Shown here piece after piece: positions 1 to 9,302 of a stretch of 64,000 nt of DNA. The notes beneath the pieces were generated by a model that saw nothing but the letters and a program-made list of their open reading frames with translations, searched no databases and was not told where the DNA came from. This DNA is from Ganoderma boninense (taxonomy: Eukaryota; Basidiomycota; Agaricomycetes; Polyporales; Polyporaceae): positions 2,701,234-2,765,233 of the forward strand of contig CM035314.1 of NCBI GenBank assembly GCA_002900995.3, read 5' to 3'. Within the stretch, counting starts at the first letter, position 1. Every line of letters starts with the position of its first letter. A program made the position numbers and the translations under genes.

Positions 1-1634
1 ACAGCGACTTCACTGTGTTTATGAACGTGCCCGGGAAGTTCATTTTGCGGAGCACGCTCCAGAGGTACTCGTGGTCCACTCTATCATATGCTTTTTCTTG
101 GTCTAAGGCGATGATCATCCCGTTTTCCTCTTCAGCTTCCGCATATTTAATCATCGTTTGGGACAGGCGGATATGGTCAAAAATTTGGCGGCCTGGAACG
201 AACCCGGCTTGGTCCGGATGTATCAGCTCAGTTGCATGCTTTGCGACCCTCATCGCGAGGGCCCTGGTGAGGATCTTATAGTCCGTATTCAGGAGAGTGA
301 TGGGTCGATAGTTGCTTATTTCTCTTCTGTCTTTCTTTTTGTACAGGGGGCACACCCAGCCTTCCGCGAAGTTCGTGCCTTCCGCGACCCCATAACCCAT
401 TATGTCGTTGAAGACACTTGTTAGCATGTGCGACACATAGAATGTCGGACGCCGTGCTTTCGAGTCACGCTTCTGCCGCGTAAGCAACTCCTTCCATAAT
501 TCTACGGGGAGGCTGTCTAGGCCAGGTGCCTTGCCGTTTGCTGAGTCCAGGATGGCATCCTCGACTTCGTCCAGGTCAAGCAGTTCGCCCATCTCGTGGC
601 TATCTTCATCGTTTAGTTCGGCGTCCAGTGGCTCCATGGCCTCTTCAATTTCCCTTTTACGCACAACTTTGTCCATTGATTGTGGGATCCCGTCTCGTTG
701 TACGCCATCGTAATGTGACCTCGCGATCTCGGCCATTCTTTCTGATTTGTTTTCGTACCGTGCCGGGCTCGATCCGGGTATGCACAGCTCATACAGGATG
801 TCATACTGCTTGGGTGCCGCGTTCACCCGTGACCAGTACTTACTCACCGTTTCCCCTTCTAGCCAGTTCCTCGCTGCCACACTCTTTCTTTTGTACACGA
901 ATTTATTCACCTCCAAGTTTGATATTCGGTTCTGCAAGATGGCTATATGTCTCGCCTTCGGCTCATCATTTAGGTCGCGGGGGTAACTTGCTAAGGCGGC
1001 TTCCATGTCACCTCTCAGCCTCGTAAGCCGTCGTTCGATCTTTGGTATGTTTTGTTTTACTCGTTCTCTCGCAGCCACAGTGATTGTGTCCTTAAAGGCC
1101 TTAAAGGCCAGTTGCGGGTTTGAGCTTATGGTGCGTCCGCCGCCTTGTATTTGAGTCTGGAGTTGAATGCCTTGGTCTTTGATCCAAGCCATAAAGACTT
1201 CGTCCTGAAGGAGGGCGACTGGCATTGTCCATCTGCCTTTTCCGACATAGGGCGTCCTATAGTTTGCGATGGCGCAGGATACTAGTTTATGGTCCGTAGA
1301 TATACCGGACTCCTCAATCACCCAGTCCAGGGATTTTTCTAACAGGCTATCGACAACGTAGATCCTGTCCAGTCGTGATTGGCTGATCGACCCTGTTTGC
1401 GAGCGCGAGAAGCCCCGGCTCATGCCGTGCTCAATTCTCCAGCCGTCTGACACTCCTAGGCTTGTGCAGAGATTCTTCAACGCGTGCGTCGCATTCCCGT
1501 CGTCACTTCTCGTGGGGATTCTGTCAATGGTGTCTTCCACTATGTTGAAATCCCCGAGAAGCACGCTCGGACGGTTGCTGCTTGCCCGACTCCAAACAGT
1601 TTGCAGTCCCTCCCAGAAATTTGTACTTTCCTGC
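1..1634 (-). CDS. LINE ORF2, second part: end of endonuclease and start of reverse transcriptase
   Basis: Read from 1634 down to 1, the frame stays open through the C-terminal half of the APE endonuclease (GDFNIVEDTIDR, then STDHKLVS, the usual catalytic D/N and SDH motifs). A linker follows, then the reverse transcriptase N-terminal motifs: NYRPITLLNTDYKI, PDQAGFVPGR and ALDQEKAYDRVDHEYL, which carries the first catalytic aspartate. The YxDD motif would lie left of the window. The frame joins the piece at 8175-8904 once the LTR element and one CCTGC copy are removed, so this LINE was apparently intact here when the LTR element landed. Confidence 0.85.
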
Positions 1635-2094
1635 TGTCATGAACGGCACGCTCGGCGCCTACCCCGGCGTCTCTCTTTCCCTTTTTGGACTGTTTGCCTC
1701 CCGCGTCGTCCTTATTGTCCTCTGTTGTTTAGCAAACCCGTCCCTTGTTCTCGCAGTACAATAACTCCTGTTACCCATTGTTCCCGTCGTCATTGTACTA
1801 CATACCATTGTTCTTCCACTGGTTCCCGTGTCCATAGTTACCTATTGTCCCCGGTTCCCATTGTCCGTTACATGTACATAAGGCCTGTACTTCGCTACCT
1901 GGAGACCTCAGTTTCGACCTCTTGTCTCCAGGTAAGCCTTGCTGTATTCTCGCTCGTTACTTACTCGCTCAATACATCTTGTCTCCAGCCTGACTGTCGA
2001 GCCCCGCTCCGCTCTCGCTGCACAAGTGCTCGTCGACGCCCTTGCTCGTCTCGTAAGCCTCCCCCCTGATCTTACTCGACAGCCAGTCGTAACA
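1635..2094 (+). repeat. 5' LTR of the chromovirus
   Basis: A 460-bp direct repeat of 7715-8174, bounded by TG...CA. A TATA-like stretch (TACATAAGG, about 1876-1884) lies roughly 30 nt before AGTTTCGACCT (1910-1920), the likely 5' end of the transcript. That motif sits in the loop of an 11-bp inverted repeat (1896-1906 with 1924-1934). Confidence 0.95.
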
Positions 2095-2107
2095 TTAGGT
2101 CGAAACT
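1896..2107 (+). promoter_or_regulatory. Putative transcription start and self-primer/primer-binding-site pair
   Basis: AGGTCGAAACT at 2097-2107, two bases after the LTR end, is the exact reverse complement of AGTTTCGACCT at 1910-1920 inside the LTR. Tf1 of fission yeast primes minus-strand synthesis with the first 11 nt of its own mRNA annealed to a site next to the 5' LTR; length and position match here. The usual tRNA-type PBS beginning TGG is absent just after the LTR. The assignment of the RNA start to 1910 is inferred. Confidence 0.65.
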
Positions 2108-2482
2108 TCTACACGAGCACCGGCGTACTCCACCCACACTCTTTCCCTCTCGTACGGTACGCACTTAGATCCTCTGTGTTGGCCTAGCGTAGTGCGCGCT
2201 CTAGTCACACCATCGGACGTGGTCTCGGCGCAACCTGAGGCTTGCCACTCTTAGTGGTACAGTACGCGGAAAGCTCCTAACACGAGACCCTGGTACTGAC
2301 AGAAGTGGTCCGCCTCACGGCGTGGGAGGCTAGAGAAAGGCGGCGAAACAAAGCCAAGGCAGAACACCCTTGGGCCCGTGTCCCTTGGGCTAAGACACAG
2401 CAATAGGCCGAGGAGGCTGAGCAGACAGTGTTGGATCGTGCACCGGCCGTTTCATTCCTAGGATAAGGAAGCGAGATTCAAC

Positions 2483-3913
2483 GTGGCTTGCCAAGCCTGG
2501 GGACACATATTTCACCCCACTGCAGTACAGGACGAGTACTGGGACGAAGATAAGCAAGCCTGGTACTACTGCGAGGAGCAACCGTGCCCCCACCGATCAC
2601 ACACATTCGACGATACTCTTGAAACTCGCGAAGGCATCGCCCCTAGACTCCTCACCACCAAAGAACAGGAAGTCCTAATCCGCGCGAAGATCGCAAACCC
2701 ACCAGCACCTGCACCTCGAGATCCAAGCCGACCCCCAGCTCGCCAAGCCGCCCTCATCGCATCCAGGAACCCCTCATCCCGCCCTGCCTCACGCCCTACC
2801 TCACAACCCCAGAGTCGTGTCCAGAGTCGAATCCCCAGTCCTGCACGATCGACAGGGTCTCCCATCCTCGACAAGACTCTTGAACTCGTCACAGAGCGTC
2901 TTGGACAGCGACGAACCTCGACTCCCGCAACCCCCATTGCTTCAACTTCTAAACTCCCAAAGGCAGAGAAAAAGCCAGAAGTAAAGGAGGAACCCAAGCA
3001 AGAGACCATCAGCCTCAACACTCCACAACCCTCATCCTCTTCATCAGCTGCACCCAGTCGAGCGTCCACACCTGCCATGACTACCCCTGCCCCTGCTCCA
3101 CCGTTCGACACCTCCAAGCTCCTTTCTCAAATCGCCCCACGCGACTATGATGGAAAATCCCCCCAGGATGGCCTCCGCTTTGTGTCTGCAGCCCAGATCT
3201 ACTTCAACACCCTCACAGCGGTGGCTGTCGGCACACCACCTGATGTGGTATGGATGACCATCCTCAGTAGGCTCACGGAAGGAGCAGCAGCCTGGGCTGG
3301 CCCCCACATCGTGACGCTCGCTGGTGGAACTAGTCCTTGGGCAAACTACGCCGCGTTCAGCACAGCCTTCAAGGACCACTTCTGCGCAGCCGACGACAAG
3401 GAGGCTGCCATCGCTGAACTGGTCAAGCTTTGCAAGGCATACCGCAAGGTCGGCACCGTCCAGGAGTATACCGCGCAGTTTAACGCAGCTGCGGCTCGAA
3501 CCGGCTTTGGCGACGAGGACAAACGCGAACGCTACCGCTCGGGCCTGCCTCCCAGGCTCCGGGACGTCCTCGCCACCAGTGCCCACGACATCTCGGACCT
3601 CACCAAAATCCAGAAGGTGGCGCTGTCGCTCGACCAGGCCCTCGTCACCAGAGAGGAAGAACGGCCGAAGTCGTTTGGATGGAAGAAGAAGGGGGAGAAG
3701 GCGGCTGCTACTGGGAAGAAGCCGTTCCCAGGAAACTGCTACATCTGTGGCCAGCCCGGACATCGTAAGTATGACTGCCCGCGGTTGAAGAGTCAGCAAG
3801 CCGCTTCCTCGTCCACTGCAACTACGGAAGTAGCGGCTCTTCAGGCCCAGGTCAAGGCGATGGAGGAGAAGATCGCGGCCCTTACGACCGCTGAGAAGAA
3901 GGAGGGTTTCTGA
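2483..3913 (+). CDS. Gag polyprotein of the chromovirus
   Basis: This is the structural protein of the virus-like particle. The frame codes for about 476 residues: an acidic N-terminal part, a long Ser/Pro-rich disordered stretch (about residues 75-200), a retrotransposon gag core (about residues 210-390) and one CCHC zinc knuckle, CYICGQPGHRKYDC (about residues 418-431). A short coiled-coil-like tail ends at TGA (3911-3913). No in-frame ATG exists upstream of 2483. The frame is closed by a TAG at 2459-2461 and the first internal ATG comes late, near 3077, so the true start is unclear: a non-AUG start, or damage in the N-terminal part. The slippery heptamer lies on the last two sense codons. 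Confidence 0.85.
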   Translation: MACQAWGHIFHPTAVQDEYWDEDKQAWYYCEEQPCPHRSHTFDDTLETREGIAPRLLTTKEQEVLIRAKIANPPAPAPRDPSRPPARQAALIASRNPSSRPASRPTSQPQSRVQSRIPSPARSTGSPILDKTLELVTERLGQRRTSTPATPIASTSKLPKAEKKPEVKEEPKQETISLNTPQPSSSSSAAPSRASTPAMTTPAPAPPFDTSKLLSQIAPRDYDGKSPQDGLRFVSAAQIYFNTLTAVAVGTPPDVVWMTILSRLTEGAAAWAGPHIVTLAGGTSPWANYAAFSTAFKDHFCAADDKEAAIAELVKLCKAYRKVGTVQEYTAQFNAAAARTGFGDEDKRERYRSGLPPRLRDVLATSAHDISDLTKIQKVALSLDQALVTREEERPKSFGWKKKGEKAAATGKKPFPGNCYICGQPGHRKYDCPRLKSQQAASSSTATTEVAALQAQVKAMEEKIAALTTAEKKEGF

Positions 3914-3948
3914 TTAGAGCCGCACTGGACGCTGCGCGTGCCGGCTCT
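3904..3948 (+). promoter_or_regulatory. Predicted -1 programmed ribosomal frameshift signal (gag/pol)
   Basis: The heptamer G_GGT_TTC (3904-3910, gag phase) fits the X_XXY_YYZ rule and abuts the gag stop TGA. After a 5-nt spacer, AGAGCCG (916-922 of this kb) pairs with CGGCTCT (3942-3948) in a 7-bp stem. CAC (3923-3925) can add a pairing with GTG (3938-3940), with one bulged base. The -1 frame is open from here for 54 codons to the ATG at 4072 and on into the protease. Gag-Pol by -1 frameshifting is known in sushi-type and many other LTR elements. Confidence 0.8.
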
Positions 3949-5829
3949 TGTAGTAATAGTCGATTTTCTGTACTGAGTTCTGCGTTTGTATATGAAGTAA
4001 ATCATAGTGGCCAACACTTTCATATACCAGTACGGTTAATCGGCAAGCAGCGACACAAGGACATAGTAGCCATGGTAGATAGCGGAGCTACTACTAAGTT
4101 TTTACATAGACGGTTCATAGAGAAGAACCAGGTTACGACGAGGAAGTTGGCAAGGCCAATTCCCCTGTACAACATAGATGGTACCGAGAACCGTGATGGA
4201 ACAATCACGGAGGTCGCCGTGTTGGATATGGCGATTGGAGACCACCAGGAGAAGGTGGTGTTTGTGGTGACAGACATAGGAGAAGAGGATGTGATCATTG
4301 GCCTGGACTGGCTGCGCGAACACAACCCTGAAGTAGATTGGGAACGTGGCTCGCTGCGCCTATCGAGATGTCCAGAGGCATGTCCGGCTCATCGGAAGGC
4401 ATCCAAACCTGTTGAAACCAAAGCGCGTGATACGGAGGTACGGCTTACGGCGCGCAATGGTTCTCGACAGGTGCGGAAGGCAAAGACGATGGGTAGGATA
4501 TGCACGGCCGTAATGGTCGAGGAGGAGGAGGAAGATAGGCCTCCACCACCAGGTTTTCTGCCGGAATGGGATGGCACTGAGGAGTCTCTTCTCAATGCAC
4601 TAGAAGATGGACGACGACTTCGAGGTACCCCTAAGATCTTTGTGTCGGCGAGCTACACGTACTCTCAACAGCTCGCTGAACAAGAGTACCAGAAGAAGGA
4701 AGTCCGTCCTGTCGAAGAGATCGTACCTCCCCAGTACCACGAGTATCTGCGTGTGTTCTCGAAAGAGGCGTCCGAACGTCTACCTGAGCATGGACCCTAC
4801 GACCACGCTATAGAACTCGTACCAGATGCTAGGATGTTCCATTCCAAGGTGTACCCCCTGTCGCCCAGCGAGCAGGTTGAGCTTGACAAGTTCCTTAGCG
4901 AGAACTTGGCCAAAGGATATATTCAAGAGTCGAAGTCACCGATGTCGTCACCATTCTTCTTCTTCGTTAAAAAGAAGGATGGCAGCCTACGTCCTGTACA
5001 GGACTACCGGCGATTGAACGACATCACCATTAAGAACCGATACCCACTACCGTTGGTGTCGGACTTGATGGATCGACTCAAGAGGGCCAAGTACTTTACA
5101 AAGCTTGACATCCGTTGGGGGTACAACAATGTGCGGATTAAGACCGGTGATGAATGGAAGGCTGCCTTTGTTACCAATCGCGGACTGTTCGAACCGAACG
5201 TGATGTACTTCGGACTGGCTAACTCGCCCAGTACATTCTCTGCGCTCATGAACGACATCTTCAAGGACCTCATCATACTCGGCAAAATCACTATCTACCT
5301 CGACGACATCCTCATATTCACCAACGACATCGAGGAACACCGCACATTGGTGCGTGAGGTCCTGAAGCGTCTGGCGGAGCACGACCTGTTCTGCAAGCCA
5401 GAGAAGTGCGAATTCGAACAGCCGAAGGTTGAGTACCTAGGTGTGCTCGTCTCGGAGAACTGTGTGGAGATGGACCCAGTGAAGGTCAGGGGTATCGCAG
5501 AATGGCCTGTCCCTCAGAACGCCTCAGATGTACGGAAGTTCCGCGGTTTCGCGAATTTCTACAGGCGGTTCATTAAGGACTTCAGCGCAGTATGCAAACC
5601 CCTCGACCGTCTCACGGGTAGCGCTCCCTGGCAATGGGGTGCCGAAGAGCAATCAGCATTCGACGAGCTCAAACGTTGTTTCACTGAAAGCCCTGTCCTG
5701 AGCATGTATGACCCAGACCGCAAAACCCGCATTGAAGTCGATGCATCCGGGTATGCTACTGGTGCGGTTCTGTCTCAGGAGGGGAGGACGGCAAATGGCA
5801 CCCTGTGGCTTTCCACTCTGAGTCAATGA
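3910..5829 (+). CDS. Pol, first part: protease, reverse transcriptase, start of RNase H
   Basis: Entered by the -1 frameshift at 3904-3910; the first ATG is at 4072. The aspartic protease shows VDSGATTKF right after 4072. The reverse transcriptase (about 4830-5480) carries LDIRWGYNNVRI and the YLDD active site (ITIYLDDILIF, about 5292-5325). RNase H begins near IEVDASGYATGAVLSQ (about 5731-5780). The frame then ends early at 5829, because it leaves the conserved RNase H frame in the run GGAGGGGAGG (about 5779-5788); the next frame continues at once with RNase H sequence. One missing G would explain it. Whether that is a real mutation or a consensus error cannot be told here. Confidence 0.9.
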   Translation: MIRAALDAARAGSCSNSRFSVLSSAFVYEVNHSGQHFHIPVRLIGKQRHKDIVAMVDSGATTKFLHRRFIEKNQVTTRKLARPIPLYNIDGTENRDGTITEVAVLDMAIGDHQEKVVFVVTDIGEEDVIIGLDWLREHNPEVDWERGSLRLSRCPEACPAHRKASKPVETKARDTEVRLTARNGSRQVRKAKTMGRICTAVMVEEEEEDRPPPPGFLPEWDGTEESLLNALEDGRRLRGTPKIFVSASYTYSQQLAEQEYQKKEVRPVEEIVPPQYHEYLRVFSKEASERLPEHGPYDHAIELVPDARMFHSKVYPLSPSEQVELDKFLSENLAKGYIQESKSPMSSPFFFFVKKKDGSLRPVQDYRRLNDITIKNRYPLPLVSDLMDRLKRAKYFTKLDIRWGYNNVRIKTGDEWKAAFVTNRGLFEPNVMYFGLANSPSTFSALMNDIFKDLIILGKITIYLDDILIFTNDIEEHRTLVREVLKRLAEHDLFCKPEKCEFEQPKVEYLGVLVSENCVEMDPVKVRGIAEWPVPQNASDVRKFRGFANFYRRFIKDFSAVCKPLDRLTGSAPWQWGAEEQSAFDELKRCFTESPVLSMYDPDRKTRIEVDASGYATGAVLSQEGRTANGTLWLSTLSQ

Positions 5830-7688
5830 GCGATGCGGAACGCAACTACGAGATCTATGACAAGGAGATGCTCGCCATCATCCGTGCCCTGCAGGCCTGG
5901 CGCCACTACCTCGAGGGTCTTCCCAGTGTGTTCGAGATCCAGTCGGACCACAAGAACCTCGAGTACTGGAAAGCCGCGCAAAACCTCACACGCAGGCAGG
6001 CACGATGGGCTCTCTATCTGTCACGGTTCGACTTTGTCATTGCACACAAGCCAGGCACCTCCAATGGTAGGGCAGACGCGCTGTCGCGCAGGCCTGATCA
6101 CCAGAAGGACGATGCCGATGACAACCTGAACCGAGTCATGTTGCAACCCGATCGCTTCCGAGTACTGGCAGCCAAGAGAGGGCACATGTCAGTGGTACCA
6201 GAAAAGGCACTGCTCCGCCGCATTCGAGAATGTGGAGAGCGTGAGCAGGAGGTCGCAGAGGCACTCAGCAAGCTCGATAAGCTAGGGCCAGCACGTCTAC
6301 AGAACGATTTGGTGGACTGGAACACAGAACAAGGCCTGCTGCTCTACCGCGGCCGAGTTTATGTCCCCAAAGACGACGCGCTCCGAGCAGAGATAGTGCG
6401 CATTCACCACGACCTCCCGCCTGCTGGACACCCTGGCCAGGCAAAGACGGTGGAGTTGGTTACACGGAACTACTGGTGGCCGGGCATGGCAAAGTTCATT
6501 AAGGATTACGTTGAGACCTGCGACACTTGTCGCCGTGGCAAGACTTCACATGCGAAGCCACACGGTCCTCTTCAACCCAACGAGATCCCAGACGGCCCAG
6601 GCCAAGTAGTTACCTGTGACTTCATCACTGGACTGCCGGAGGTGGACGGATACAATGCGCTCCAGCTTATTGCTGATCGGCATGGAAAGATGATTCACCT
6701 TATTCCATGCACCGAGGAGATCGACACGGAAGGGACCGCAGACAACTTCATTAGAGAATGGTTCCGTCTACATGGACTCCCGCGAAAGATTATCTCTGAT
6801 CGGGGGCCCCAGTTCTCTAGCAAGCTCTTCCGTGCAATCCTTAAAGGCCTCGATATAGAAAGCGCATTGTCCACAGCTTACCACCCGCAGACGGATGGGC
6901 AGTCGGAGCGATGGAACCAGGAGATAGAGGCGTACCTGCGGATGTACTGCTCAAGGCGCCGCGACGATTGGGTCAAGTGGCTACCAACAGCAGAGTACTG
7001 CTTCAACTCGCGCGTACATTCATCCACAGGGTACTCGCCGTTTTACCTCATGTACGGCTATGAACCTCAGTTCCACGTTCCAATGCTATCCACCACGGTG
7101 CCTACGGCGGATGAACGAAGAGAGGAGTTGCGGCAGGCAAGGGAGGATGCGACCTCAGCCTTAACCCTGGCAGCAGAGCGGATGAAGGAGTACTACGATC
7201 GCTATGTCTCCGCTGCTCCAGAGTTCAAGGAGGGTCAGAAGGTGTGGCTCGACACGAGGAACTTCCGTGTCCCAGGAGTCTCTCGGAAGCTGGTGGATCG
7301 GTACGCTGGCCCGTACCCTGTCAAGCGCAAGGTGGGCAACTTGGCTTACGAGCTCAAGCTCCCCAAAGACATGGGGCTCCACCCGGTGTTCCATGTGACA
7401 CTCCTACACCCGCACAAAGAAAGCCAACTTCCCGGTCGACATCCCCCTGAACCCGCAGCTCTCGAAGTGGAAGGAGAGGAGGAGTATGAAGTGGAGGAAG
7501 TGTTGGACTCGCGTCGGTATGGGCGGTGGAAGAAACTGCAGTATCTTGTTCACTGGAAGGGCTGGGGCCCTGAACACGATAGCTGGGAAGACGTGTTGGA
7601 TCTAGCAAATGCGCCAAAAGTGCTGCAAAAGTTTCATTCGACACATCCCGACGCTCCTGGCCCTCTCAACAAGAAGACTCGATCGTGA
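5783..7688 (+). CDS. Pol, second part: RNase H, integrase, chromodomain
   Basis: Continues pol in a new frame after the shift near 5783. RNase H sequence (SDAERNYEIYDKEMLAII, then QSDHKNLEYW and SNGRADALSR) is followed by the integrase HHCC finger (IRIHHDLPPAGHPGQ ... CDTCRRGK). The DDE core has TCDFITGLP, IISDRGPQF and the glutamate in DGQSERWNQEIEAYL. A GPY/F-type module follows (RYAGPYPVKRKVGNL). The C-terminus (about 7480-7620) is a chromodomain (EVEEVLDSRR, LVHWKGWGPEHDSWE), which in chromoviruses directs integration to heterochromatin. The stop is at 7686-7688, 12 bp before the polypurine tract. Confidence 0.93.
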
Positions 7689-7714
7689 GGACACGATCCT
7701 TAGGAGGGGGGTAT

Positions 7715-8174
7715 TGTCATGAACGGCACGCTCGGCGCCTACCCCGGCGTCTCTCTTTCCCTTTTTGGACTGTTTGCCTCCCGCGTCGTCCTTATTGTCC
7801 TCTGTTGTTTAGCAAACCCGTCCCTTGTTCTCGCAGTACAATAACTCCTGTTACCCATTGTTCCCGTCGTCATTGTACTACATACCATTGTTCTTCCACT
7901 GGTTCCCGTGTCCATAGTTACCTATTGTCCCCGGTTCCCATTGTCCGTTACATGTACATAAGGCCTGTACTTCGCTACCTGGAGACCTCAGTTTCGACCT
8001 CTTGTCTCCAGGTAAGCCTTGCTGTATTCTCGCTCGTTACTTACTCGCTCAATACATCTTGTCTCCAGCCTGACTGTCGAGCCCCGCTCCGCTCTCGCTG
8101 CACAAGTGCTCGTCGACGCCCTTGCTCGTCTCGTAAGCCTCCCCCCTGATCTTACTCGACAGCCAGTCGTAACA
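7715..8174 (+). repeat. 3' LTR of the chromovirus
   Basis: Direct copy of 1635-2094, identical as far as I can compare by eye. It is preceded by the polypurine tract at 7701-7711 and followed by the target duplication CCTGC (8175-8179). Confidence 0.95.
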
Positions 8175-8904
8175 CCTGCATGCTGTTCGGGGCGTATATG
8201 TTTGCAAGGCGGAGCTGGCCGTTATCGCTTCCCCCCCACTTTACGGTTAAACTCATTGCTCTCCCCGGTACCACTTCTTCGACGTTCAAGATCGAGTCTT
8301 CCGGGACCATTCTCGTGTTCAAGGCAAAGGCCACACCTCTCGCTCCAGTCTCGTTTACCGGGTCTTTAGAGCCCACTATTTTAAGGCCTGCCCCGAAAAC
8401 CCGGTGTAATTGTTCCAGGCGTTCGTCCGAGAGGTGCGTTTCTTGGAGGGTGAGGATGGCGATGTGACCGTCACGGACCACCTGGTTGATCAAGTCCCAT
8501 TTATCGCTCACCCCGCGCGGACCCATCAGGCCGAACCCTCTCATGTTTAGACTCGCTATTGTGATTTTCGCTCTCACACGATTTTTCCTCTTCTTCCAGT
8601 TACGCACACCGGAGCGAGGGTTTTCGCGCGGAGTTGCATTCCCGGGGGACGTTCGCGGCACCTCTGCTTGTCTCTCGCCTCGCGGCGGGTTTAGGCTTGC
8701 GGCGCGCGTAGCGGGACTCGGGGGAGGACTGCCATCCAAACCTCGGTCTCCTTCCTCAGGCTCCGTTCCGGCAGTCGGGGCACGGGGCCCTCTGGAGGCC
8801 TCAGGGCGCTGTATACCAAGACCAGACTGGCTACCAGGATGTGCGCTATTAGCATGTGATTGGTGACTTGTGGCGGTTGATAGATGCCTATCCGGTACAA
8901 CCAT
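8175..8904 (-). CDS. LINE ORF2, first part: APE endonuclease N-terminal half
   Basis: The minus-strand frame has a Pro/Arg-rich leader, then KITIASLNMRGFG (catalytic Asn), ILTLQETHLSDE (catalytic Glu) and LANIYAPN. At 8175 the frame is cut by the LTR element and resumes at 1634. This is the nicking endonuclease that primes target-primed reverse transcription. The start ATG is uncertain; 8904 is the first ATG of the long frame, and the ORF1 stop lies at 9303, so about 400 bp separate the two ORFs. Confidence 0.85.
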
Positions 8905-9302
8905 TCCGGATAGGGTGACAATTTCCCCAACTGTCAGGGCGACTCTGTCTGTCAGGCATCATCCCGACCGGCGTCGGTGCCCTAGGACTTCAGCCTCTCG
9001 GCCCGGCACGTCGAGGCCTCAATAGGCCGCCGGTGTTGCACTGCATCGTGCTTTTTAGGCCAGCTTTCCTGTCCTGCCATACGGCGACCAGTAAATTTGG
9101 GCTGGACTATTGACTGTACACTTCCCTCTTTGGCCTGCGCCACCAGACTGCAGGCTTTTTGAGGCGTGGTCTCAGAGCGGGGTCGTCAAGCCCGTCCGTC
9201 TGGGGTACTACCAGTGGGTGAGGAGGGGATGATATTACGACTCGTAGGTGAGGGGGAGTACACAAATCTAGATATGATTACGCGCGCATGTGCCCGTGCT
9301 GC

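Larger units (their letters stand above)
1635..8174 (+). mobile_element. Full-length Ty3/Gypsy chromovirus LTR retrotransposon (Tf1/sushi-like)
   Basis: This 6540-bp element has two 460-bp LTRs that begin TGTCATG and end AACA. I found no difference between them by eye. CCTGC flanks it on both sides (1630-1634 and 8175-8179), a 5-bp target duplication. The order is LTR, gag with CCHC knuckle, protease, reverse transcriptase, RNase H, integrase, chromodomain, polypurine tract (TAGGAGGGGGG, 7701-7711), LTR; this is the Ty3/Gypsy chromovirus order. An 11-nt self-complementary primer site and a -1 frameshift signal both point to the Tf1/sushi group. Identical LTRs imply a recent insertion. The pol frame has one shift near 5783, so present activity is uncertain. 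Confidence 0.95.
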
